A program made the translations under genes and the position numbers. DNA of 64,000 bases, taken from assembly GCA_963712715.1 (NCBI GenBank), contig CAVQJI010000017.1, positions 18,577 to 82,576 on the forward strand. The letters run 5' to 3'. Below, piece after piece: positions 26,913 through 36,296 of this stretch (position 1 is the first letter of the stretch; each line of letters starts with the position of its first letter). The notes below the pieces were generated by a model, which worked only from the letters and a program-made list of their open reading frames with translations, did not search any database and was not told the origin of the DNA. This DNA is from JAFEDN01 sp963712715 (GTDB lineage Bacteria > Pseudomonadota > Gammaproteobacteria > Coxiellales > Coxiellaceae).

Positions 26913-27614
26913 TATTAACTCACGACTTTTTAGCGGCCTTGTGCCTAAATGCTGCCGCAGGGCCAGGCGCATCAAACGCTTTGCCGCGGCCAGGTCCTCA
27001 GGATTCTCCCACTCCTCCGTTTGCAACGCTAACAGACTGCGCCCGGAAAAAACGGATTCTCCCACATCCCCCGAATGCTCGCAATGCAAAAATCCCTGAT
27101 CGGGTACCCAGCGGTAGTACTCGTGCGCGCGCACCTGAAAATTCAGCCCATAACCTAAGTGGTCCAGCAACCGCTTTTCAAAGCGCCGCAAAATAACTTC
27201 CACTGCGAGTTCCCGCGCAAGAGAATCCGCCTGACACGCCATTTCCAGACCCTGCAACGCTGTCTGATAGTCTGCGAAAATTTCCGGATACGGATCGTCG
27301 CGCGCCAGCAACCGCAATAATAATTCATTCAGATAAAAAGCGCACAATAAAGCTTGCCCGGATAGCTGACAAGGTAAACCTCGCAATTCCAGATGATTAA
27401 GATTCATCAATTCATGCCGCCCGCTCCACGAAGCCAATAACGGCGTGAACAGTTGACAGTAGCCTTTATAACGCGATTTCGGGCCCCGAGCGCTGCGCGC
27501 CACCGCGGAAAACCGGCCATGTTGTCTGGAAAAAAAATCCACGATCAAACTACTGTTTTGATAAGCGCGGTAATGGAGGACAAAAACCGGCTCTAAAAAT
27601 ACACGCGAAGTCAT
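26877..27614 (-). CDS. recO: DNA repair protein RecO
   Basis: 245 residues: N-terminal OB fold (VFVLHYRAYQNSSLIVDFFSR, HGRFSAVARSARGPKSRYKG), then the helical domain (LLCAFYLNELLLRLLARDDPYPEIF). RecO loads RecA on gapped DNA with RecR. Its first codon overlaps the era stop, so it is translationally coupled. The C-terminus is formed by a dispersed repeat. It lacks an obvious CxxC zinc site. Confidence 0.93.
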   Translation of the reverse strand: MTSRVFLEPVFVLHYRAYQNSSLIVDFFSRQHGRFSAVARSARGPKSRYKGYCQLFTPLLASWSGRHELMNLNHLELRGLPCQLSGQALLCAFYLNELLLRLLARDDPYPEIFADYQTALQGLEMACQADSLARELAVEVILRRFEKRLLDHLGYGLNFQVRAHEYYRWVPDQGFLHCEHSGDVGESVFSGRSLLALQTEEWENPEDLAAAKRLMRLALRQHLGTRPLKSRELIISCARQSRCSE

Positions 27615-28501
27615 TAATCGTAGCCTAATTGACGCAAAGATCTTTCATCGTCTGACCAGCCACTTTTCACCTTCACCCACAACTTTAAAAAAACTTTTTT
27701 ATCTAAATATTTTTCCAAATCCAGACGCGCTTTTTGACCGACGGTTTTTAAACGCTCGCCGTTTTCACCAATAACGATGGGTTTCTGGCTCGACTTTTCT
27801 ATCCAGATTATCGCCGCAATTCGCGCTATTTTAGGCTCATCTTCGAAGGCGTCAATAGTGACCGTCAGCGCATACGGCAACTCCTGGCCTAACAGACGCA
27901 TTAGTTTTTCCCGTACGGCTTCGGCGGCAATAAAACGATCACTACGGTCGGTCAACTGATCCGCTGGAAATAAATGCGGCTGTTGCGGCAGACAAGTGCG
28001 CAGACAATTTTCCAGCTCATTTAATTGATCCCCGTTTTTTGCGCTCATGGGAATGATTTTGAAAAACGGATAACGTTTCGCCGCAGCGGACATATAAGGC
28101 AAAAGCTGGGACCGATCGGCCAATTTATCAATTTTATTCACGGCGAGAATAATGGGCACGGTCAGGCGGCTTAATCGCTCCAGCACCCAGCTATCCTGCT
28201 CGTCCCAGCGGCGCGCATCGACCATAAACACCACCACATCCACATCGTGCAGGGCATTTAACGCCGCACGGTTCATGTAGCGATTCAAGGCCTGGCCCTC
28301 ATGACTATGCAATCCTGGAGTGTCGACATAAATAAACTGCGTATCTTCCACCGTTTTCAGTCCAAGAATGCGATGACGGGTGGTTTGCGGCTTGCGTGAA
28401 GTAATACTGATTTTTTGACCCAGCAAATGATTTAATAATGTCGATTTCCCAACGTTAGGGCGACCGATAATCGCTATATAACCCGTATGTTCTGTCGTCA
28501 T
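27614..28501 (-). CDS. era: GTPase Era
   Basis: 295 residues from MTTEHTGYIAIIGRPNVGKST. G1 GRPNVGKS, switch region KPQTTRHRILG, G3 DTPGLH, G4 NKID and G5 SAK are in order, followed by the C-terminal KH domain (VIGENGERLKTVGQKARLDL). Era matures the 30S subunit at the 16S rRNA 3' end. The upstream in-frame extension is discarded because it lies within rnc. It overlaps both neighbours by a few bases. Confidence 0.96.
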   Translation of the reverse strand: MTTEHTGYIAIIGRPNVGKSTLLNHLLGQKISITSRKPQTTRHRILGLKTVEDTQFIYVDTPGLHSHEGQALNRYMNRAALNALHDVDVVVFMVDARRWDEQDSWVLERLSRLTVPIILAVNKIDKLADRSQLLPYMSAAAKRYPFFKIIPMSAKNGDQLNELENCLRTCLPQQPHLFPADQLTDRSDRFIAAEAVREKLMRLLGQELPYALTVTIDAFEDEPKIARIAAIIWIEKSSQKPIVIGENGERLKTVGQKARLDLEKYLDKKVFLKLWVKVKSGWSDDERSLRQLGYD

Positions 28502-29171
28502 GATGATAAATCCAGATAATGGCGGGCCGCTAATTGCTCGGCTTTGCGGCGGCTGGTGCTGGCGCCGGTCGCTTTGTGCGGCAAGCCGTCGATCTCGCAA
28601 GTGACTTCAAAAATTTGTTCGTGAGGCTTGCCGCTGATAGTCGCGGTATAGGTGGGCAGAGGGAATTTGTGCGCCTGCGCCCATTCCTGCAAGTGACTTT
28701 TCGCATCCTTGGCTGGATGCATGTCACTCAATTCCTCTAAACGCTCTCCATACCATTTAAATATGCATTGTCGGCAAGTTTCTAAATCACGGTCGCTGTC
28801 CAGATAAACCGCGCCGAGCAAAGCTTCCAAAGTATCGGCCAAAATAGACTCGCGATGCTGGCCGCCGCTTTTAGCTCGCCAGGACCAAGCCTGACATAAG
28901 TTCCCAGCTCTAATTTTTTCGCCAGCTCCGCGAGATGCACGCCACTGACCAGGATAGAACGCATTCGGCTTAACTCGCCTTCATTGGCGTGCGGGTGATG
29001 CTGGAATAACGCTTCCGCTATAACCACGCTCAAAATCGCATCGCCTAAAAACTCCAGACGCTCATTGTTGACATCTCCGGCGCTGCGATGACTTAAGGCA
29101 TGATTGAGCAATGCCGGGTCATTAAAGTGATAACCGATTCGATTTAATAACGGCGAAAAATCCCGGGACAT
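28498..29171 (-). pseudogene. rnc: Ribonuclease III, interrupted by a single-base deletion
   Basis: The first frame (from MSRDFSPLLN at 29171) has NERLEFLGDAILSVVIAEAL, the catalytic signature. It then reads GELKAAASIASL and ends wrongly. Adding one A to the AAAA run (28869-28872 on the plus strand) gives GELKSGGQHRESILADTLEALLGAVYLD, the conserved second catalytic segment, in frame with the dsRNA-binding domain ending at 28498. Restored length is about 225 aa, normal for RNase III. Conserved lepB-rnc-era order. Loss of rnc would be surprising, so an assembly error is likely, but slippage or true loss cannot be excluded. Confidence 0.85.
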
Positions 29172-29173
29172 CC

Positions 29174-29962
29174 TCAATGCACTCCCTTGCCCAATCGATT
29201 CCAGCGTATTTTGTTAACTCCGCTGGCGTTACCGTCCCAACTCATAAATGTCCAGAACGCCTGACCAATGAGGTTTTCTTCCGGCACAAAACCCCACATG
29301 CGGCTATCGCCGCTATCATCCCGGTTATCGCCCATCGCAAAATAATGTCCGGGAGGAACAACGACGTCAATGTCCTGGGTTTCACCGCCTTCAGGATGTA
29401 CATAAATTTTATGCTTGATACCGTCCAGATCTTCTTCCATCAGATTTTCCGGAAAATAAACACCGTGTTCGTCGATGTAATGCGTCGATTCCAAAAATTT
29501 TTGTTTGGCTTCGACGCCATTTATGTAAAGCACTTTATTTTTATATTCAATGTGATCACCAGGGACGCCGATAACGCGCTTAACAAACGTAATACGGGGA
29601 TCAACCGGATAACGAAATAAAAATATCTGCCCATGTTTGGGTTCGCTGATTTTCACAATTTTGGTGTTGAGCACCGGCAAGCGCAAACCGTATTCGTATT
29701 GCTTAACGGCGATGAAATCACCAGGCATTACCGTGGGCGCGAGGGAACTGCTGGGTACACGATAAGGTTGCACGATAAAGGAACGAATGATCAGCACCAG
29801 CAACAACACCGGAAAAAACGCCCGCGCGTACTCGATGATCATCGGCTCTTTCTGGTTCGCGGCATGGCGCTTTTTCGCCCAAAATAATATATCGAGCAAA
29901 GCAATCACGCCGGTGACGATAACCGCCAACGTGAGATAGAATGTAAAATCAAAAATAATCAT
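29174..29962 (-). CDS. lepB: Signal peptidase I
   Basis: 262 residues from MIIFDFTFYLTLAV. Two N-terminal hydrophobic spans (about 4-22 and 51-70), then PYRVPSSSLAPTVMPGDFIAV with the catalytic serine. The next residue is Leu where M is usual. Then RVIGVPGDHIEYKNKVLYING with the catalytic Lys in FVKRVIG, and GDNRDDSGDSR. It cleaves signal peptides at the periplasmic membrane face. An in-frame start at 29992 is possible but gives an atypical N-terminus. It ends a few bases before rnc. Confidence 0.94.
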   Translation of the reverse strand: MIIFDFTFYLTLAVIVTGVIALLDILFWAKKRHAANQKEPMIIEYARAFFPVLLLVLIIRSFIVQPYRVPSSSLAPTVMPGDFIAVKQYEYGLRLPVLNTKIVKISEPKHGQIFLFRYPVDPRITFVKRVIGVPGDHIEYKNKVLYINGVEAKQKFLESTHYIDEHGVYFPENLMEEDLDGIKHKIYVHPEGGETQDIDVVVPPGHYFAMGDNRDDSGDSRMWGFVPEENLIGQAFWTFMSWDGNASGVNKIRWNRLGKGVH

Positions 29963-30068
29963 TTCGTACTCCTGATATTTGAGCTTTTCCAAACTCCGTC
30001 AATATTTCCCGCCGTCGCCAAGGGTTCGCATAGGCGTCAGTTTAAGAATTTTTTTCCAAAAAGACGCC

Positions 30069-30152
30069 GTCATTGCGAGCGCCAGCGAAGCAATCCGGTA
30101 CAGAATTTCTACAAAGCTCGTACTGGATTGCTTCGCTGACGCTCGCAATGAC
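30069..30152. repeat. 84-bp fold-back repeat (short relative of the 132-bp family)
   Basis: Arms GTCATTGCGAGCGCCAGCGA and its complement enclose a short loop. Inserted between lepA and lepB, genes that normally adjoin. Confidence 0.85.
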
Positions 30153-30193
30153 GATACCGAAAATTTGTTCGCGATGACTGTAGTCATTCATCT

Positions 30194-32002
30194 TTAATCC
30201 TTACCTACTTTCAACACGGCTAAAAAGGCTTCCTGGGGGATTGAAATTTTGCCCACCTGTTTCATGCGTTTTTTACCGGCTTTTTGTTTTTCCAGCAATT
30301 TGCGCTTGCGGCTGACGTCGCCGCCGTAACATTTCGCGGTGACGTCTTTGCGCAGCGCCTTAACGTTTTGACGGGCGATGATTTTTACGCCAATGGCAGC
30401 CTGAATCGCGACGTCATACATTTGCCGGGGAATGAGCTCTTTTAATTTTTCCACCAGGGCATTGCCGCGGGTAAAAGCATGTTCGCGATGCGCGATCATC
30501 GTCAGGGCGTCGAGACGCTCGCCGTTAATCAGAATATCCATTTTTACCAAATCTGCGCGGGAAAAATGACTGAAATTATAATCCAGCGATGCGAAGCCGC
30601 GGCTAACCGATTTTAGACGGTCAAAAAAATCCAGAACTATCTCATTCATGGGAATTTGATATTCGAGTGAAACCTGTTTGCCGACGTACTGCAGTTTTTT
30701 CTGCACGCCCCGGCGCTCCATCGCTAATGTCATCACCGCGCCCAAATATTCGGACGGCACTAAAATATGCACGTCGGCAATCGGCTCGCGAATCTCACTG
30801 ATTTTACCAATATCAGGAAGCTGGCTGGGATTGTCGACGTAAATAATTTCATCCTGTTTAGTCAACACTTCGTAGATAACCGTGGGCGCTGTGGTAATCA
30901 GCTCTAAATTATATTCGCGCTCCAGACGTTCCTGTACAATTTCCATGTGCAACATGCCCAAAAATCCGCAGCGGAAGCCAAAACCCAGCGCTGAGGAAGA
31001 TTCCGGTTCATAAAATAAGGCGGCGTCGTTGAGTTTTAATTTGGCGAGAGCTTCGCGAAAGGATTCATAATCATCGGCGCTGATGGGAAATAATCCGGCG
31101 TAAACCTGCGGTTTTATTTTATTAAATCCTGGCAGGGGCTCGCCCGCCGGACGTTTGGTGTGTGTCAGGGTATCGCCCACCGGTGCGCCGAAAATATCCT
31201 TGATGCCCGCCACCACAAAACCGACCTCGCCTGGGTGCAAAGCGTCCAAAGGCGAGCGTTTGGGGGTAAATACGCCGACTTCATCGACGAGGTGATCTTT
31301 ACCGGTGGACATCACTCTGATTTTATCGCCTTTCTTTAAAACACCGTTCATGATCCGCACTAATGAAACCACGCCCAAATAGCTGTCAAACCAGGAATCT
31401 ATAATTAAGGCCTGCAGCGGCTCCGTAGGGTCGCCTTTCGGCGGTGGGATGACCGCTATGAGTTGTTCGAGCAGGTCGTGAATACCAATGCCCTGTTTGG
31501 CGCTTACTTTGACGGCGTGCAGCGCTTCAATGCCGATGACTTCTTCAATTTCCTGCATCACGCGCTCGGGTTCAGCCTGCGGCAGATCGATTTTGTTAAT
31601 GACCGGCAAAACCTCCAGTCCCTGCTCCAGCGCGGTATAACAGGTGGCGACGGTTTGCGCCTCCACACCCTGTCCCGCGTCGACCACCAGTAATGCGCCT
31701 TCGCAGGCCGCCAGGGACCGCGATACCTCATAAGCGAAGTCGACGTGCCCCGGGGTATCGATAAAATTGAGCTGGTAGGTCTGGCCGTTTTTAGCCGTAT
31801 AATGGAGGGTAACGCTTTGGGCTTTAATGGTGATGCCGCGCTCGCGTTCAATATCCATAGAATCAAGCACTTGCGCGACCATTTCCCGCTCGCTCAATCC
31901 CCCGCAAATCTGGATAAGCCTGTCCGCCAGGGTGGATTTACCATGGTCGATATGCGCGATAATGGAGAAATTACGAATTAAATGCTGAGGCGTTGGTTCC
32001 AT
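30194..32002 (-). CDS. lepA: Elongation factor 4 (LepA)
   Basis: 602 residues from MEPTPQHLIRNFSIIAHIDHGKST; upstream in-frame starts (32011, 32053) would add a non-conserved tail. GTPase motifs AHIDHGKST, ERGITIKAQ, DTPGHVDF and NKIDLP are followed by the EF-G-like domains and the LepA-specific C-terminus (CYGGDVSRKRKLLEKQKAGK). It acts on stalled ribosomes. First gene of the lepA-lepB-rnc-era-recO-pdxJ row. Confidence 0.97.
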   Translation of the reverse strand: MEPTPQHLIRNFSIIAHIDHGKSTLADRLIQICGGLSEREMVAQVLDSMDIERERGITIKAQSVTLHYTAKNGQTYQLNFIDTPGHVDFAYEVSRSLAACEGALLVVDAGQGVEAQTVATCYTALEQGLEVLPVINKIDLPQAEPERVMQEIEEVIGIEALHAVKVSAKQGIGIHDLLEQLIAVIPPPKGDPTEPLQALIIDSWFDSYLGVVSLVRIMNGVLKKGDKIRVMSTGKDHLVDEVGVFTPKRSPLDALHPGEVGFVVAGIKDIFGAPVGDTLTHTKRPAGEPLPGFNKIKPQVYAGLFPISADDYESFREALAKLKLNDAALFYEPESSSALGFGFRCGFLGMLHMEIVQERLEREYNLELITTAPTVIYEVLTKQDEIIYVDNPSQLPDIGKISEIREPIADVHILVPSEYLGAVMTLAMERRGVQKKLQYVGKQVSLEYQIPMNEIVLDFFDRLKSVSRGFASLDYNFSHFSRADLVKMDILINGERLDALTMIAHREHAFTRGNALVEKLKELIPRQMYDVAIQAAIGVKIIARQNVKALRKDVTAKCYGGDVSRKRKLLEKQKAGKKRMKQVGKISIPQEAFLAVLKVGKD

Positions 32003-32200
32003 AGCCAGCATATTAACAAATTGTCTCAGTAAAGCAATGACTCTTGTCAGCAAGGCATTCCCGGATAACCTCCCGGCACATGGTGCAATGTGAGTTAAAC
32101 GCGGTTTTAAGCCTGAAATTAATATTCTATTAAGATTAATAATGTAATATACAGTATCGAATACAGGTTTAATTAGTTAATAGAAACAGGTTTATAAGAT

Positions 32201-33433
32201 ATGCGTAAAAGAATACCAGTTGATAGTTTAGTTCAAAATTTTATAAAAGCTGCTTTTGATGGCGATCTCGCTGAAGTCCAGAGGATGATAGAGGAGAAAA
32301 AAGTAGATATCAATGCTCAATTGCCAAATGGAGACACTGCTTTGCATATGGCGACTCAAAAAGGTGGATGTGAAAGGACAGCACATAAAGAAATTATCCA
32401 GCTATTGTTAGATTCTGGCTCTAATATTGACATTCCCGGCTCCAATTCGATAACGCCTTACCAGATGGCAAAAACATCTACTAACAAAGTTTTAGATATT
32501 TTTGACAAGCATATACAAAAGGCTACTCAAACCCGTAAGGAATATTTAGAAAAGACAGCGGAAATTTTAGAATCGTCATTAACAGAAAATAAGTTTCAAA
32601 CAGTAACTGTTTCTGAAAATAAATTAACCGTAGGTTTTTCTAAAGAAATTAAACATGAGCCTCACAAAATATCACTTCACATCGATCTTCCTGCTCCTGT
32701 GCCTGAATCAAAAATTAATCCGGCAGCGGGGATACTCGAAGAATTATTAACACTTTCTGTTGATGATGAAATTGTGCAAGCCAGCAATGCCATTTTCCAA
32801 AAAATTGATTTTTCCTATGTTGATTTAGAAGGAAAGCCTGCCCAGAGAATTACCGTGCGTTTGGCTGGTGATATTGAAAGTAATCCCGCTAAAACTCAAA
32901 AATTGTTAAATTTTATTTATGGACTTACCCCCTCGCATCAGTCCAGCCGTCCTTCTATAAAATTTGATGATTTGACGTTGGATAAAACTCCTTTATTTAA
33001 AGAATTGAAATTGTCATCTCCAGAACATATAAAAGCAGTTTCCACATTAGACAAATTATTACAATCCTATCTGGAACTTTTATATGATAAATCAGATACC
33101 ATAAAGAAAAAATTTAAGAGAGATGGCTCTCCACTAGACGATAAATCCAGTGTTCAAGGTGAGGTTAAAATTAAAGAAGGTCCAGAACTGGATCGTCTGA
33201 TGGATCATAAAATGACACGATTTCTGTTAAACATTCTCAGAGAAGATCATTTTCCGAAATCGAAATTAGATCAATTCGTAAAATTCTTTGAAGCGAATAA
33301 AGATCGTTATTTTAAGACCCCTTCTCCTTCGAGGTTCCCGGCATTATTCAAGCCAACCAATGTCAGGAACGAAATAGAAAACTGCCTGAGTAAATTGCCA
33401 AAAGAAGAATTCCCAACGCCGAAATTTAATTAA
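32201..33433 (+). CDS. Ankyrin-repeat protein (probable effector)
   Basis: 410 residues. Two ankyrin repeats at the N-terminus (IKAAFDGDLAEVQRMIEEKK and NGDTALHMATQKGG...HKEIIQLLLDSGSNIDIPG, about residues 14-90). The rest is a Lys/Glu-rich region with no recognised family. No signal peptide. It heads a group of family-less, AT-rich genes between lepA and the MFS/coaX genes. Ankyrin proteins without housekeeping partners are typical type IV effectors in Legionellales; translocation is inferred, not shown. Confidence 0.65.
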   Translation: MRKRIPVDSLVQNFIKAAFDGDLAEVQRMIEEKKVDINAQLPNGDTALHMATQKGGCERTAHKEIIQLLLDSGSNIDIPGSNSITPYQMAKTSTNKVLDIFDKHIQKATQTRKEYLEKTAEILESSLTENKFQTVTVSENKLTVGFSKEIKHEPHKISLHIDLPAPVPESKINPAAGILEELLTLSVDDEIVQASNAIFQKIDFSYVDLEGKPAQRITVRLAGDIESNPAKTQKLLNFIYGLTPSHQSSRPSIKFDDLTLDKTPLFKELKLSSPEHIKAVSTLDKLLQSYLELLYDKSDTIKKKFKRDGSPLDDKSSVQGEVKIKEGPELDRLMDHKMTRFLLNILREDHFPKSKLDQFVKFFEANKDRYFKTPSPSRFPALFKPTNVRNEIENCLSKLPKEEFPTPKFN

Positions 33434-33484
33434 TCTTTTGGTGCTGAAGGGCGAAGAATCGATCACACGGCGGGGCGGAAGGAA

Positions 33485-34552
33485 TTAAGAAATTAAACAC
33501 TTTGATTCTTTCAGGACTGGCAAGGGCCGGGGTGCTGGATTTTGCTTTTTCTCCGGCAATAATTCCTCTGGACTATTTTTAACGACATCGCATTCCCGGA
33601 TCTTCTGAAAAATTCCAGCATTCACGGATAAGGAACCGACTATCGACTTCCAGCCCTGGAAGCTGATTTTTCTGGTTAATAATGAAAATCTTAATAAATT
33701 TTGAACCATCTTATTTTGCAGTTCAATTTCGTAATCATCCGCATTTGAACTGAGCAGTCTGGGTAGGTCTTTGCCCCGCAGCGGGACGTAAAAAAGTTCT
33801 GTGTTTGCGCAAAGAGAACATTCTTTAATAATCTTTGCTAAAACTTTATTAAATTCCGTTAAATTTTTAATCCTGATTTCCTGTGGCGACCCCTCCGCGT
33901 GAATATACAGAAGTTTTGTATCTTTGATATAAAAATAGTTCAATCTGTATTTATAATAATTCTCCAGGGGCTTTATCGAATGAATGAGATTGGTATAAAA
34001 CCCGGACCTTTTTACATATTTTAATGAATCCAGAATCACCTTTTCCGTAATTTTTTTCTCATTGTCACCCTCTTCAAATATCGACCTGCTTTCTTCATAC
34101 AGAATTAACGCTGGAAATAATCTTGAAGCGTCCATTAAAAATATTTCCGGATTGGAATAGAGATAGAAAGCAATCACCGGGTCGTTGATAGCCGCGCAAA
34201 TCAAGAAATTAAAAATCGATTCAACATAATTTGGTATGAAATCTTTTAGCTCAGGCTCATTTTCCCGTTCTTTTCTTACTATTTTAAACTTCGCGCATAT
34301 TTTTATACCTCTACGCAAATCCTCATCGGTATCTAAAATGAAATTTTGCTCCAATAGCGAGCGGTTAGTCAAAGGTTCAAATTTAAATTTACGGAATTGC
34401 AAACGGGCATGCGCATTTATTATTGCTAAAAATTCTTTGGAAACTATATAGTGAACTCTTTCCTTGAGTGAAAGAAACAACAAAATGATACCGATAGAAC
34501 CCGTACCTGCGTTCACCCAATTGACTATGGAGTTCGAACCATCTGTTTTCAT
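33485..34552 (-). CDS. Unknown protein with C-terminal CLIS (CaaX) motif
   Basis: 355 residues with no known domain. The N-terminal part has a short hydrophobic stretch (GTGSIGIILLFLSL, about 16-29), the body is mixed alpha/beta, and the C-terminus is a proline-rich linker (PEKKQNPAPRPLPVLKESK) ending CLIS-stop. C-aliphatic-aliphatic-Ser is a classical eukaryotic farnesylation signal, preceded here by basic residues, as in prenylated Legionella effectors. The stop codon immediately after S was checked on the strand. Convergent with the ankyrin gene. Host-membrane targeting by prenylation is inference. Confidence 0.55.
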   Translation of the reverse strand: MKTDGSNSIVNWVNAGTGSIGIILLFLSLKERVHYIVSKEFLAIINAHARLQFRKFKFEPLTNRSLLEQNFILDTDEDLRRGIKICAKFKIVRKERENEPELKDFIPNYVESIFNFLICAAINDPVIAFYLYSNPEIFLMDASRLFPALILYEESRSIFEEGDNEKKITEKVILDSLKYVKRSGFYTNLIHSIKPLENYYKYRLNYFYIKDTKLLYIHAEGSPQEIRIKNLTEFNKVLAKIIKECSLCANTELFYVPLRGKDLPRLLSSNADDYEIELQNKMVQNLLRFSLLTRKISFQGWKSIVGSLSVNAGIFQKIRECDVVKNSPEELLPEKKQNPAPRPLPVLKESKCLIS

Positions 34553-34600
34553 GTTCTGATATTTCCTGAAAAAAATCTAACAGCGAAATACTACCACAAC

Positions 34601-34664
34601 CTGTTAATCTCTGTCTCTGATTGGACTATACCAATTTTGCAGTGACACCTTTACGTTTCGTACA
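34601..34664 (+). repeat. Short direct repeat (also at 37199-37289)
   Basis: Shares TGACACCTTTACGTTTCGTA (starting 34643) and the preceding TCTGTCTCTG.TTGGA.TATA stretch with 37199-37289; the second copy carries about 27 extra bases in between. Both copies lie just upstream of plus-strand genes, so shared promoter/leader or small-element ancestry is possible. Confidence 0.55.
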
Positions 34665-34774
34665 GATTAAACCCAGTCTGGACCTCTCGAGAAAAATCAT
34701 ATTTAATACTTTACTTTTTTAATATTAATCATATATAATGTCCCAAAGTACATAAACACAATAAAGAAAGAAAA

Positions 34775-36296
34775 ATGCAAAAGCAGAAAGAAATCCAGAT
34801 ATTCAGTTTTCAATACGATGTAATGCCAAGACTGATCGACTATATCGAGGATATAGTAGAAGAAGATAAACGTAAGGAATTAAAATTGGAAGAAGATAAT
34901 CTTAAAAAAGGTATAATAAAAGAAAAGACTACCAATAAAGTTCCTCACCCAAGGCAGGAAACTCTGGACAGGCTTAGAAAGCATGGCGGATTTTGTTCTG
35001 CGTTTAGTTTGCTTATTTTAACCAGCACTTTATTAAGTAAAATTCCCAAAAAAGATCAATCCCTTTCCAGCGAAAGCAAGACAGTCCGGGATGATTACGA
35101 AACCATAAGTCATCTTTTCGAAATAGTCGCACGCCGCAATACCCTAAAGCGAGGCGAGGAACAAGCATGTGATGCTGCCTGTGAAAGAATCATTAATTAT
35201 TTATTTTCTATTCAGATAATCGTAGATACGCAGAAAACAGATCGGGAAATTCTCCACCCCGAAGAAGATATACAAGGCAAAAAAAAATATATTTCCTACT
35301 ATAGCAGTACAAATATCCGTTAGCGATAAAAAAACAACCGATGCAGAAACGCATCAGGCTTTGAGTCTGGAATTCCAGGTAATAGGATATGCGGAAGAGG
35401 AATCAAATTTAAAAAAATTTATCGAATTTATACCAGAAGACAGGATATATAGTATAGGCATCCATGATGCAAATGACGTGGCTCTACAAGAGGATGGTCA
35501 TACCATTGGCCTTCTAAAAACTGTGGAAAAAGGTTTTACTGTCTATTATTTTGTGGATCAAAACGGTGAACATATTAGAACTGAACTTAATAATATCGAT
35601 GAAGTCGTTGATGAGATACTAATCGCAGCCAGGAAAGTAAAATGTCATGATGGAATTTTAATTCAATGTCAGTCTTTAAAATTAAATTTAGAAGGACTCG
35701 AAAGTAAACCAGCCCAATATCCGGAAAAACGTGCGCTGCTCGATAGTGTACATGTTGCGCCAGAGAAAAATATTCTTTGCAATACTTATGCCGCCATTAA
35801 TTACGATACTGAAAGCGCTGAATTCTATCAGGAAAAACAGCAGTTTTCTAAACCAAACTATATTGAGAAACTCGACGATCAAGACGAAGAATTTGAGGAA
35901 ATATTATCTTTTATTTTCCCGAAATTAAATTTTCCGGCATCGCTAGACGATAAAGTAATAACAGTGAGTGCAAAGTTTTTAAAACCAGAGCTAATAAACA
36001 GTTTAAACATTCTCGTAAAGGAAATGGAAAGTCCTATTAAATTTGAACGGGATGCCAAAAAAGAAGACGGAGTGATTATTCATAATCTGACTAGAGAAAG
36101 CCTGAAAGAAGCGACCAAGTCACCAAAATTTTCAGAACTGGTTACGCTTGCAAATGGTGAGAGGGAAAAATATTCCTCAAAATCCAGTGGTAAACTCAGT
36201 TTAAAATCTAATTATTCACAGCGTTTTCTAGTACCGAACCAGAAAGCGAACCAAAAAGAAGATTCTTCTAAAACAATATCTTCGGGAATTAGATAA
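34775..36296 (+). pseudogene. Cysteine-protease-like probable effector split at an A9 tract
   Basis: Two frames (34775-35323 and the frame ending 36296) join into about 507 aa if the A9 run at 35279-35287 had eight A residues. The first part holds HGGFCSAFSLLIL, and the second holds EDGHTIGLLKT followed by YYFVDQNGEHI. A Cys followed by a hydrophobic helix, then His and then Asp before N/G-x-G-E, is the order and spacing seen in YopT/C58-like and related papain-fold effectors. The C-terminal 200 residues are Lys/Ser-rich with no family. If not a protease, it is at least a cysteine-hydrolase-like fold. It ends 8 bp inside the convergent ankyrin gene. Confidence 0.5.
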
